Origin: an uncultured Desulfuromonadales bacterium
Lineage (GTDB): Bacteria > Desulfobacterota > Desulfuromonadia > Geobacterales > CAIOGM01
Direction: 5' to 3'
DNA: 34,689 bases
NCBI GenBank assembly: GCA_903929485.1
Contig: CAIYUY010000039.1
Location: 1-34,689 of the forward strand
Shown here: positions 1 to 7,733 of the stretch, piece by piece
How the letters are laid out: every line of letters begins with the position of its first letter
How positions within the stretch are numbered: the stretch's first letter is position 1
Position numbers and translations under genes: made by a program
The notes under the pieces: model-generated
The model's database searches: none
The model's input: only the letters and a program-made list of their open reading frames with translations
What the model was told of the DNA's origin: nothing

Positions 1-139
1 CTGATTGCTACTAATCTGCGGCTGAAAACCGTTCATCCTTCGACAGGCTCAGGACGAACGGTTTTCAGCTCTGCAACTGGCCGATTTTCCGTTCATGGTG
101 AGCTTGTCGAACCATAAGCCGCAGATGAGTAGCAATCAG
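1..139. mobile_element. 139-bp inverted-repeat (MITE-like) element ending hsdR
   Basis: The two ends (1-23 and 117-139) are inverted copies of each other with one mismatch; the outer sequence is CTGATTGCTACT. Inside, 21-34 and 56-69 form a perfect 14-bp hairpin (arm GCTGAAAACCGTTC) around a motif of the type TTCGACAGGCTCAGGA, and 90-115 carries a related GTTCATGGTGAGCTTGTCGAA motif. Motifs of these two kinds recur as dispersed repeats in many environmental bacterial genomes. No ORF is present, so it would be non-autonomous. On the minus strand it joins hsdR directly and its first bases supply the TGA stop (136-138). The window starts exactly at its outer edge, so the far flank and any target duplication cannot be seen. 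Confidence 0.7.
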
Positions 140-2271
140 GTCAGGTTATGCCCCTGTGACGGCTTATCCATATACAGCGTATGCAAGCAAGGCGCGTCAA
201 AACCGGTCAGCCACATGTCCCGCACGATTACCAGCTTCAGTTCGTCACCACTATCTTTCATCCGTTCGGCCAAGGCTTTGCGCTGCTGCTTGGTGGTATG
301 ATGTTGAGCGAGTTTAGGACCATCGGACGAAGCGGCGGTCATCACCACCTTAATCGCCCCTTTGCTCAACTGGTCAGAATGCCATTCCGGCCTTAATGTA
401 ATCATTTCATCATACAGCTCCGCGGCAATGCGCCGGGACATGCTGACAATCATCGCCTTGCCGGCAAACACCTCTTGCCGTGCTTCAAAATGGCCGACCA
501 TATCCCGGGCGATGTTCTTGATCCGGTTTTCACTCCCCACCAGGGCTTCCATCTGGGTCCATTTGGCCTTGGCTTTTTGTGTCTCGGGTAGGGGTGAATA
601 ATCATTGGGCGAATAATCATTCGCCCCTACGTCATCTAAATCTTCATCCAACTCTGCGATCAGTTTTTTCCCCTCCTCGCTAAGGGCGACTTTTGCCAGC
701 CGACTTTCGTAATAAATTCGAACGGTTGCGCCGTCTTCCACTGCCTGGGCAATGTCGTAGACATCCACATAATTACCGAATACCGCCGGGGTGTTCACAT
801 CCGATTTTTCTATGGGTGTGCCGGTGAACCCCAGATAGGTGGCATTGGGGAGGGCATCGCGCAGGTACTTGGCAAAACCGTACACGACCTTTTTTCCAAT
901 CACCTCGCCGTCCGCATCCTTTTCATCGATGGTTTTGGCCTTGAAGCCGTACTGGGTCCGGTGCGCCTCATCCGCGATGACCACGATATTGCGCCGAAGC
1001 GATAACTCCTCATACACATTGCCGTCATCGGGTTGAAACTTCTGTATGGTGGTAAAGATCACCCCGCCCGAGGCAACTTTCAGCAGAGCTTTCAGCTGTT
1101 GCCGATCCTCCGCCTGTTTCGGTTCCTGTCGCAACAGTTGGGTGGCAGCCGCAAAGGTATCGAACAATTGATCGTCCAGGTCATTACGGTCGGTAATCAC
1201 CAGCACCGTCGGGTTATCCAAAACCAGCACGATTTTACCGGTATAAAAAACCATGGTGAGCGATTTGCCGCTCCCCTGGGTATGCCAGACCACCCCGGCT
1301 TTCTGGTCGCCCACAGGTTGCGTCCTCACACCGGGCACGCCGTAGCTTTCCGGCGTCTCGGCCGCGACCATCACATCGCCAACTGCGGCGGCACGCAAGG
1401 TCGAAGCCACCGCCGCATTCACGGCGTAATACTGATGATAAGCGGCAACCTTCTTCACCGTGCTAAGACTGATGACTCCTGTTTGCAGATCTTCTTTTTT
1501 GGTTTTCTCGAACACCACGAAATGACGGATCAGATCCAGCAGCGTCGCCTTGTTCAGCATGCCGTTGATCAAGGTTTCCAGTTGACTCACGAGATGGGAG
1601 GCTTCCGCCTTGCCGTCCGCCGATTTCCACGCCATAAACCGGCTTAATCCAGCCGACAGGGAACCGGCTTTGGCCTCCAATCCATCGGAAATTATCAGTA
1701 AAGCGTTATAGGTAAACAGGCAGGGTATGGCCTGCTTATAGGTTTCAATCTGTTGCCAGGCCGACTTGATAGTGGCATTTTCATCGGCGGCGTTCTTGAG
1801 TTCCATCACCACCAGCGGAATGCCGTTTACAAACAGAATCACGTCGGGGCGTTTTTTCTGATTGTTTTCGATCACGGTGAATTGATTCGCCACCACAAAA
1901 TCGTTGTTTTCCGGGTTGGCAAAATCAATCAGTCGGACCAGATCACCGCGATCACTCCCCTCCTGCTGGTAGCTCACCTTAACCCCTTCGGTCAACATAC
2001 GGTGAAACTTCTCGTTATTGGCGAGTAATTCCGGGGAATGGATCTGCTCGACTTCTTTAAGTGCGTCGTGTTGCGCCGCCAAGGGAATTAACGGGTTGAT
2101 ACGCCGTACCGCCATCCTCAAACGTTCGGCAAGCAGTACTTCTTCATAACGGCTTCGTTCGGGTCGCTCGCTGTCGGGGGCGATCTCCGGCGCATAGATG
2201 TAGGAGTAACCGAGCCGTTCAAACAGCTTTATGGCAAAGGCTTCAATGGCATTTTCAGTCAAGCGCTCCAT
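136..2271 (-). pseudogene. hsdR: Type I restriction enzyme subunit R, 3'-truncated
   Basis: HsdR is the ATP-dependent translocase and nuclease subunit of type I restriction systems. Counting from the chosen ATG (MERLTENAIEAF, preceded by AGGGAG), 711 residues remain, against roughly 1000 in intact family members. Visible are the nuclease residues (D143 after RP, then E157-L-K159), Walker A TQGSGKS (331-337), DEAH (434-437), the FTGTP motif near 482-486 and the motif V region WLTGFDAPCLHTLYMDKP. The protein then ends GHNLT, where the family continues into helicase motif VI (QAIARVNR). The missing part includes motif VI and the C-terminal assembly domain, so the product should be inactive. The stop comes from the inverted-repeat element at 1-139. 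Residues about 548-561 (VGANDYSPNDYSPL) are an in-frame palindromic repeat. Start codons further upstream would lie inside another copy of that repeat. Confidence 0.88.
588..630. repeat. REP-like palindrome inserted in frame in hsdR
   Basis: The ends GTAGGGGTGAAT and ATTCGCCCCTAC form an inverted repeat with one mismatch, and a GAATAATCATT core is partly duplicated between them. Read on the minus strand it is open and encodes VGANDYSPNDYSPL between DLDD and ETQKAKAKW of HsdR. Its arms match the palindromes at 2301, 2360, 2759, 3204 and 5247. Confidence 0.8.
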
Positions 2272-2300
2272 TATGATGGTTCTCCCTGCATTAGTCGTCT

Positions 2301-2328
2301 GTGGGGGCAAATAATTATTTGCCCCTAC
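2301..2328. repeat. REP-like palindrome upstream of hsdR
   Basis: A 28-bp palindrome with one mismatch between the arms (GTGGGGGCAAAT / ATTTGCCCCTAC). It lies about 30 bases upstream of the chosen hsdR start, where it could form a hairpin in the leader. Confidence 0.75.
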
Positions 2329-2359
2329 TACGGAAATCGTGCGGCCAATTTACATAATG

Positions 2360-2387
2360 GTAGGGGCAAAAAATCTTTTGCCCCTAC
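2360..2387. repeat. REP-like palindrome between hsdR and RAYT
   Basis: Arms GTAGGGGCAAAA and TTTTGCCCCTAC around AATC. Same family as the copy at 2301, about 30 bp away, in the short gap between hsdR and the transposase. Confidence 0.75.
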
Positions 2388-2617
2388 AACAGCACTTTGT
2401 TGCCAATTTAAATATGGTAGGTATCTTCCCGCCATTTTTGTGGATTGCATTTAATGTATTCCGAGATTTTCAGATAACTTTCTTCATCGCGGATAATGTG
2501 TTCATGATAGTTGCGTTGCCAAACCTGATCAATATCCATTTGTTCGCGAAACCACTTGGTAACTCCTATTTTAAATCCCCGTACAATTGATCCAACCGTT
2601 TTAGATGTGCCATGCAA

Positions 2618-2752
2618 GATGCACTCGCAAATTCTCCCTCAAGATGTCATTGCGAGGAGCGAAGCGACGAAGCAATCTCAGTAGTTTTAGTATGTTAGCA
2701 ATAAACTAGATTGCTTCGCTTCGCTCGCAATGACAGAATTTGCGAGTGCATC
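2618..2752. mobile_element. 135-bp MITE-like element inside the RAYT gene
   Basis: Terminal inverted repeats of 18 bp (GATGCACTCGCAAATTCT at 2618-2635, its exact complement at 2735-2752) are flanked by direct repeats ATGCAA at 2612-2617 and 2753-2758, consistent with a 6-bp target duplication. The interior is a second, imperfect inverted repeat containing TCATTGCGAGGAGCGAAGC-type motifs, a widespread dispersed bacterial repeat. It encodes no protein, so it must have been moved in trans. Confidence 0.85.
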
Positions 2753-2758
2753 ATGCAA

Positions 2759-2782
2759 GGGCAAATAATTATTTGCCCCTAC
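2759..2782. repeat. REP-like palindrome read in frame inside RAYT
   Basis: GGGCAAATAATTATTTGCCC plus CTAC; the outer left arm is incomplete. On the minus strand it encodes VGANNYLP of the transposase, directly after HGIIEIRNT. The MITE inserted immediately next to it. Confidence 0.75.
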
Positions 2783-3109
2783 CGTGTTGCGTATTTCGAT
2801 AATGCCGTGAATATGGTTAGGCATTACCACGAAACCATCAAGATAGACCTGAGGAAAATGCTCCGGTATCTCGCTCCAGCATTTTTCCGCCATGATTCCG
2901 GCATCATTGAGCGCCATATCCCCGTCTTTGATTGTTCCGAATAATGGCAACCGTTCTTGTGTGCAAATGGTGACAAAATATAAACCGGCCTGCGAATAAT
3001 CGTAGCCTTTTAGACGAATGGATTTGCGATGATGAATGTCAGGATTGAATTTCATAAATTCATTTCACCATGTCAAGACAACGATATAAACGTAAAGGCA
3101 CCACAGCAT

Positions 3110-3231
3110 TGCATGCACGACCGTGTTTGCATGACCATATCAGGGGCACGACCGTAGGGGATGACCATATTCGCACGACCGTATCAGGGGCACGACCACG
3201 ACCGTAGGGGCAAATAATTATTTGCCCCTAC
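3110..3231. repeat. REP cluster with degenerate GCACGACCGTA repeats and a perfect palindrome
   Basis: Between the transposase start and the hsdS remnant, the motif CACGACCGTA/CATGACCATAT recurs in degenerate form from about 3116 to 3207, partly as GTATCAGGGGCACGACC. The block ends in a perfect 28-bp palindrome at 3204-3231 (arm GTAGGGGCAAATAA). No coding potential is seen in this gap. Confidence 0.7.
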
Positions 3232-3242
3232 AATGCCCGACA

Positions 3243-3545
3243 TCACAATCTCATCCTAATTTCACCACTCACAAGTTTAGGTAGAAGGGTGTCCCGAAGT
3301 TTTTCGAGGGTGCGGATTTGGGAAACATTAATTGTTATTTTTTGGATTGCCGGTTGGATAATCTCATCAAATTCTTCAATTCTTTTATGATTTGGTTTTG
3401 GGATCTCATAACTTGAAAGAATCTCCCAATTAGTTCTTGGCATCCGAGTTCCGCCAGAACCTAAATCAGAATGTTCGACAACACCTTTATTGAAAAACCA
3501 AAAAAGACAAAAAGCGAACCATTCCTTAAAATCATGCTCCCTCCC
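3243..3545 (-). pseudogene. hsdS: Type I restriction specificity subunit, C-terminal remnant
   Basis: HsdS recognises the target DNA for a type I R-M complex. Only about 100 codons remain, running without a start from just after the stop of the upstream AlbA-type gene: HDFKEWFAFCLFWFFNKG, then a TRD-end-like GSGGTRMPRTNWEILSSYEI, and a typical conserved helix ending LEKLRDTLLPKLVSGEIR. The first target recognition domain, the central conserved helix and most of the second TRD are gone. An internal ATG at 3443 would give only 66 residues. Without HsdS the R-M system should lack target recognition, so this supports the view that the locus is dead. The deletion joins it seamlessly to the neighbouring gene, with no spacer. 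Confidence 0.75.
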
Positions 3546-5024
3546 TCACGCATCGCCCCCTCCTCGTTTTGCTTTCAGGAGGACGTAATAGGTGCCGCGC
3601 CCTTGCCCTTTGCGCTCAATCAACCCTTTTTCCATCAACGCACTCAAAAAGAGATGGGCTTTTGATTTACCTGAATCAAGCAAACCTTTCACATCTTTAC
3701 GACAAATCTCGCCATTGCTGAGGAGATAATTGAGAATTTGTATTTCTTCAGAGTTAAGACCCTGTAAATCGTCCGCAAATCGTCCGGGTTCGCGGCTAAT
3801 CGTCCGGTAATCATCCGATAATCGTCCGATAATAGGACGATTATCCGGTACAACCTCTACAGTATCGGGCTTTTTATCGATCATATCCACCGCCACCGGA
3901 CGATAAAACTCTACATCCACAAAATCCCCCTGTTCCCGAACCTGTGGCTCGATCAACCCATGGGCCGTGCAGGAATTTTTGATCCGCTGGATGCCGCTCC
4001 CCCACTGCTCAATAAAACCAAGTTCCTTGAAAACCCTGGCGACCACACGGTTACGGATTTCCGAGCGACCCTCTGTCAGCGATTCCGCGGTAAGAGTGCG
4101 GGGAAAACCACCGGGGGAGACGATGTTAACGATGTCATCGTACACGCCGACTTTGATATCTCGCCCCTGGTTGGTGTAATCACGGTGGATCACGGCGTTA
4201 ATCAATGCTTCCCGCAAGGCCGCCTCTGGAATTTCATACGTATCGGTCCGTTGCAACCCCTTGATTTCTCCACGCAGATTTATGTGATTTTTGATAAACG
4301 CTTCCGCCTGCTCCAGTTGACTGAACAGCTCCCCGCTGTACTCTTTGCGATCCAGAAACAGGCTCATGTCGGTCCCCTTGAAGCGGGCGCATTTGGTGAC
4401 AACATGCGGGTGCCGGCCAAGCAGAATCATGAGCCCCTGCGTGGGATAAAAAGTTCCCTGTTCCTCCTGGATGAGCTTGAGGTTCTTCAACTTTTCTTCG
4501 GTGAGCGGCTTTCCCTTGGCAGAAAACCGAGCGTTTAACGGCGACAAATCCAGAAGATCCAACGCCTGTTCCCGGCAGAGTTCTTCATCATAGCTCTGAT
4601 TTCGTTTCTGTCGCTCTAATTCAAGAATATGTTCAAAATCCGCCTTACGGTTACTGGCGCCGATACGCAAATAGGTGCCGTTGTTTTTACCTTCCGCCTT
4701 CAGATAATAGGGGAGCAGATTGCCGCGGAATACTTCAACCACCAGTAGCAGCTTCCCATTCAGGTTGGCGGTATAAATTTCCGGCAGTATGGCAGGATAG
4801 CAGCGGTCAAAGATAATCGATGTCAGCTGGTCTTGAAGGGAAAAAAGCGCATCCTCGTCCACTCCCATAAGTTCCCGGTCATCGTCCACCCCGATTATCA
4901 GTTTACCGCCACTGGTATTGGCAAAAGCCACAACGGTTTTAGCAATCTGCTCATGTCGGGGAAGCTGTGATTTCAGTTCCAGCGTTTTGTTCTCGCCTTG
5001 CCGTATCTGATCAAACAGGTTCAT
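3546..5024 (-). CDS. AlbA_2 (Schlafen-like) / HATPase_c_4 / winged-helix protein
   Basis: A 492-residue protein of the family often annotated as ATP-binding or transcriptional regulator, commonly found beside type I R-M genes and mobile DNA; its exact role is not known. The N-terminal AlbA_2 domain spans about residues 10-140 ([20 protein letters not shown], then [11 protein letters not shown], and [11 protein letters not shown]). A HATPase_c_4-like region follows ([38 protein letters not shown] at about 260-360), and the C-terminus is a winged-helix segment ([20 protein letters not shown]). The start overlaps the hsdM stop in an ATGA, so it is probably translationally coupled. The linker before the winged helix is encoded by an 11-bp-periodic repeat of AATCGTCCG. 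It appears intact while hsdS and hsdR around it are broken. Confidence 0.85.
   Translation of the reverse strand: MNLFDQIRQGENKTLELKSQLPRHEQIAKTVVAFANTSGGKLIIGVDDDRELMGVDEDALFSLQDQLTSIIFDRCYPAILPEIYTANLNGKLLLVVEVFRGNLLPYYLKAEGKNNGTYLRIGASNRKADFEHILELERQKRNQSYDEELCREQALDLLDLSPLNARFSAKGKPLTEEKLKNLKLIQEEQGTFYPTQGLMILLGRHPHVVTKCARFKGTDMSLFLDRKEYSGELFSQLEQAEAFIKNHINLRGEIKGLQRTDTYEIPEAALREALINAVIHRDYTNQGRDIKVGVYDDIVNIVSPGGFPRTLTAESLTEGRSEIRNRVVARVFKELGFIEQWGSGIQRIKNSCTAHGLIEPQVREQGDFVDVEFYRPVAVDMIDKKPDTVEVVPDNRPIIGRLSDDYRTISREPGRFADDLQGLNSEEIQILNYLLSNGEICRKDVKGLLDSGKSKAHLFLSALMEKGLIERKGQGRGTYYVLLKAKRGGGDA
3767..3848. repeat. 11-bp-spaced AATCGTCCG repeats in the AlbA-type gene
   Basis: AATCGTCCG or a one-base variant starts at 3767, 3778, 3798, 3809 and 3820, with an inverted relative (GGACGATTATCCGG) at 3834-3847. 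Spacings are 11, 20, 11 and 11, not multiples of three, so the repeat exists at DNA level and encodes varying linker residues. Confidence 0.65.
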
Positions 5025-6583
5025 GACAGATCCACTTTTGCCAGGTTTTCGGCTATGGCCATGTTCAAGGCCGACTCTTCCTGCAACTGTGCTTCAAACT
5101 CGGCTTTCAGCTCAGCGAATCGCTCCTTGAAATTAAAGTCATCGTCTTCATCGGGGAGACCGACATACCGCCCCGGAGTCAGCACATAATCCAGTTCCTT
5201 GACCCGTGAAATCGGCACTGAGGCGCAAAATCCGGGGATATCGACATACCGTAGGGGCAAATGATTATTTGCCCCTACGGTACGCCAATTATGGTAAGTA
5301 TCGGTAATCCGTTTAATGTCCTCATCGGATAGTTCACGGGTGCGACGGTTGATGAGATGTCCTAGATTGCGAGCATCCACAAACAGAATCTCGCCGCTGC
5401 GGTTTCTAAATTTGCCGTTGTTCCGGTCCCGACTCATGAACCATAACGCGGCCGGGATCTGCGTATTCAAAAACAGCTTGGCCGGCAGATTGACAATACA
5501 GTCGATCAGGTTGCCGTCTTCAATCAAGGCTCGGCGGATGTCACCCTCGCCGCTGCTTTTTGAGGTGAGCGCGCCTTTTGACAGCACCACACCGGCTTGT
5601 CCACTGGGGGCAAGATGATAGATAAAGTGTTGCAACCAGGCAAAGTTGGCGTTGCCTGTCGGCGGCACGCCATATTTCCAGCGGCCATCTTTACGTAATA
5701 ACTCGCCGTTCCAATCGCTGACGTTAAACGGCGGGTTCGCAATGATGTAGTCAGCCTTGAGATCCTTGTGGGCATCGTTCAAAAAGGAGCCTTCGTTGTT
5801 CCATTTGACCTGGGAACTGTCGATGCCCCGGATGGCCAGATTCATCTTCGCCAGCCGCCATGTTGTCTGGTTGCTTTCCTGACCGTAAATGGAAATGTCG
5901 TTAACGCGCCCCTGGTGCTCGGCAACGAACTTTTCCGATTGAACAAACATGCCGCCGGACCCGCAACAGGGGTCAAAGACCCTTCCCTGATATGGCTCAA
6001 GCATTTTCACCAACAGCTCGACGATGCTGCGTGGCGTGTAAAACTGCCCCCCCTGTTTCCCCTCCGCCAACGCGAATTCACCCAGGAAATACTCGAACAC
6101 ATGTCCAAGCACATCGGCGCTTCGGGCCTTGGCATCACCCAGAGCAATATTGGCCACCAGATCAATCAACCCTCCAAGACTCGTCGGATCAAGGTTTTGT
6201 CGGGCAAACACCTTGGGCAACACACCTTTCAGCGAGGGGTTCTCTTTCTCAATGGCGTCCATGGCCTCATCCACAAAGGTCCCGATATCAGGTTGCTTGG
6301 CGTGGGATTGCAAAAACGACCAGCGAGCCTCGGCAGGAACAAAGAATACGTTTTCTGCCTTGTATTCGTCCTTATCCTCCGGGTCCGCGCCTGCATATTC
6401 GCCGTCTCCAGCCTGCAATTTGGCAAAATGCTCCTGGAAGGAATCGGAAATATATTTCAGAAAGATCAAACCCTGCACAATATGCTTGTATTCGGCGGCG
6501 TCAATATTTTTACGTAGCTTGTCAGCGGCTTTCCAAAGCTGTTTTTCCAACGGTTCTTCGTTGACGACTTTTTCCTTTGCCAT
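5021..6583 (-). CDS. hsdM: Type I restriction-modification DNA methyltransferase subunit M
   Basis: HsdM is the adenine-N6 methyltransferase subunit (M2S core) of type I systems. The 520-residue protein has an N-terminal helical HsdM_N region ([19 protein letters not shown]), the SAM-binding motif DPCCGSGG (204-211) and the catalytic NPPF (283-286), which together identify an N6-adenine methylase. The start is an ATG with AAGGAA upstream. About residue 436, VGANNHLPL is encoded by a palindromic repeat inserted in frame between TYHNWR and YVDIPGFC, a position where relatives carry only a short, variable loop. The insertion keeps the frame and lies outside the catalytic motifs, so the enzyme could still fold, but its specificity subunit is reduced to a remnant. 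First gene of the minus-strand R-M operon. Confidence 0.92.
   Translation of the reverse strand: MAKEKVVNEEPLEKQLWKAADKLRKNIDAAEYKHIVQGLIFLKYISDSFQEHFAKLQAGDGEYAGADPEDKDEYKAENVFFVPAEARWSFLQSHAKQPDIGTFVDEAMDAIEKENPSLKGVLPKVFARQNLDPTSLGGLIDLVANIALGDAKARSADVLGHVFEYFLGEFALAEGKQGGQFYTPRSIVELLVKMLEPYQGRVFDPCCGSGGMFVQSEKFVAEHQGRVNDISIYGQESNQTTWRLAKMNLAIRGIDSSQVKWNNEGSFLNDAHKDLKADYIIANPPFNVSDWNGELLRKDGRWKYGVPPTGNANFAWLQHFIYHLAPSGQAGVVLSKGALTSKSSGEGDIRRALIEDGNLIDCIVNLPAKLFLNTQIPAALWFMSRDRNNGKFRNRSGEILFVDARNLGHLINRRTRELSDEDIKRITDTYHNWRTVGANNHLPLRYVDIPGFCASVPISRVKELDYVLTPGRYVGLPDEDDDFNFKERFAELKAEFEAQLQEESALNMAIAENLAKVDLS
5247..5282. repeat. REP-like palindrome inserted in frame in hsdM
   Basis: An extended palindrome with 16-bp arms (TACCGTAGGGGCAAAT and its complement) around GATT. 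Read on the minus strand it encodes [12 protein letters not shown] of HsdM with no frameshift. It has the longest arms of the six family members in the window. Confidence 0.8.
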
Positions 6584-6770
6584 GTAATTTCCTTATGCGA
6601 TGCAAGTGGATATGAATACGAGGCTATTCGGAGGGGCGAAGCGTAATTTCTATCAAATCACCGCCGCATGTACTATATTTGGAGACATCCTACATTCATT
6701 TTTCCATCACTACAATCGCAAAGAGGCGGGGCTGTTTGCCACCAGTTAGCCGGGTGATAGGAGTAAATCA

Positions 6771-7733
6771 GTGCCCAGCGAAACAAAACGGTATAACGCC
6801 TTTTCCGACCTGCTGAAACGGGAATTCGATTGTCGGGTCCAGCGGATCTCCGTGGACGCCGGCTTCAGCTGCCCCAACCGTGACGGCACGGTCGGGTTCG
6901 GCGGCTGTATCTACTGTGGCGGCCAGGGGTCGGGCTCCCACGGTATCCTGCCTGGCGCAACGATCCGGGAGCAGTTGGAGCACGGCAAGGAGATCATGAC
7001 CCGAAAATACAAGGCGAAGCTCTTCATCGCCTATTTCCAGGCGTACTCCAACACTCATGCCCCGGTGGAGAAGTTGCGGCGGTTCTACGACGAAGCTCTT
7101 GCCGTCCCCGACGTGGTAGGACTCATCGTCGGAACCCGCCCTGACTGTCTTTCCCCGGAGGTGCTTGACCTGCTGGGAGAATACGCCCGTAATGGCTGGT
7201 TCTGGCTGGAACTGGGGATGCAGTCCCACCTGGACCGATCCCTGGCATATCTCCGGCGAGGGCATGATTTCAAGAGCTTCGAGGATGCGGTGCGGCGGGC
7301 GCAGGGAGTTGGATTACGGATCTGCGCCCATGTCATGCTCGGTCTGCCGGGGGAGAGCCGGGAGGAGATGCTGGAGGGAGCCGGGGTGCTGAATCGACTG
7401 GGGGTAAACGGGGTGAAGCTGCATCTCCTCCATGTCATGAAGGGAACCGTGCTTGAGGAGAACTATCTACGGGGGGAGGTTGCGACCATGGAGCGGGACG
7501 ACTACGTGGAGGTGGTCTGCGATTACCTGGAACGGCTTCATCCCCATATCGTCATCCAGCGGCTCACCGGGGACGGCGGGCGCGACCATCTGGTAGCCCC
7601 CCTCTGGTCCCTGAAAAAATTCGAGCTGCTCAACGCCATCGACAGCGAACTGGAACGGAGGGGAACGAGGCAGGGAGAAAAACAGGTTCCAGGTTTTAAC
7701 GTAGAACATAGAACCCGGGTTTTCAGGGGTTAA
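6771..7733 (+). CDS. TIGR01212-family (YhcC-like) radical SAM protein
   Basis: A 320-residue member of the TIGR01212 radical SAM family, whose substrate is unassigned. The cluster-binding region is FSCPNRDGTVGFGGCIYCGG, the spaced cysteine pattern of this family rather than the compact CxxxCxxC. Further family signatures are YFQAYSNTHAP, VGTRPDCL, WLELGMQS, HVMLGLPGES and LHLLHVMKGT. A GTG start is chosen because AGGAG lies seven bases upstream. The family normally ends soon after a WSLKKFELLNAI...QG segment; here about 16 extra residues (VPGFNVEHRTRVFRG) are encoded by a small inverted repeat at 7685-7715 related to GGTTCTA heptamers. It converges on, and overlaps by 4 bp, the outer-membrane gene on the other strand. 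Confidence 0.9.
   Translation: MPSETKRYNAFSDLLKREFDCRVQRISVDAGFSCPNRDGTVGFGGCIYCGGQGSGSHGILPGATIREQLEHGKEIMTRKYKAKLFIAYFQAYSNTHAPVEKLRRFYDEALAVPDVVGLIVGTRPDCLSPEVLDLLGEYARNGWFWLELGMQSHLDRSLAYLRRGHDFKSFEDAVRRAQGVGLRICAHVMLGLPGESREEMLEGAGVLNRLGVNGVKLHLLHVMKGTVLEENYLRGEVATMERDDYVEVVCDYLERLHPHIVIQRLTGDGGRDHLVAPLWSLKKFELLNAIDSELERRGTRQGEKQVPGFNVEHRTRVFRG
7685..7715. repeat. Inverted repeat of GGTTCTA-type heptamers at a gene end
   Basis: GGTTCCAGGTTTTAAC faces GTAGAACATAGAACC, i.e. two degenerate GGTTCTA heptamers and two complementary ones. It codes for the last residues of the radical SAM protein and could form a hairpin between two converging genes. The same heptamer is amplified at 16395-16440. 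Confidence 0.5.

Larger units (their letters stand above)
2408..3055 (-). pseudogene. REP-associated tyrosine transposase (RAYT), interrupted
   Basis: RAYTs are single-copy HUH/Y1-type transposases linked to palindromic REP sequences. The N-terminal part (MKFNPDIHHRKSIRLKGYDY, then YFVTICTQ) and the HUH motif in VVMPNHIHGII are encoded at 3055-2759. The C-terminal part (VWQRNYHEHIIRDEESYL, then YIKCNPQKW), which holds the candidate catalytic tyrosine, is at 2611-2408. A 135-bp inverted-repeat element at 2618-2752, flanked by ATGCAA on both sides, separates the halves and introduces a stop. Removing the element plus one ATGCAA (141 nt) gives a continuous frame of about 168 codons reading NYLPLHGTSKTVGSIVRGF across the join. 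Just before the junction the protein also carries an in-frame VGANNYLPL from the palindromic repeat. It sits among six copies of that repeat, its likely substrate. Probably inactive unless the element excises. Confidence 0.85.

Noticed and set aside
1033-1647. Long open frames antisense to hsdR, hsdM and the AlbA-type gene
   Set aside because: They lack ribosome sites and protein-family features, and mirror the codon bias of the genes on the minus strand.
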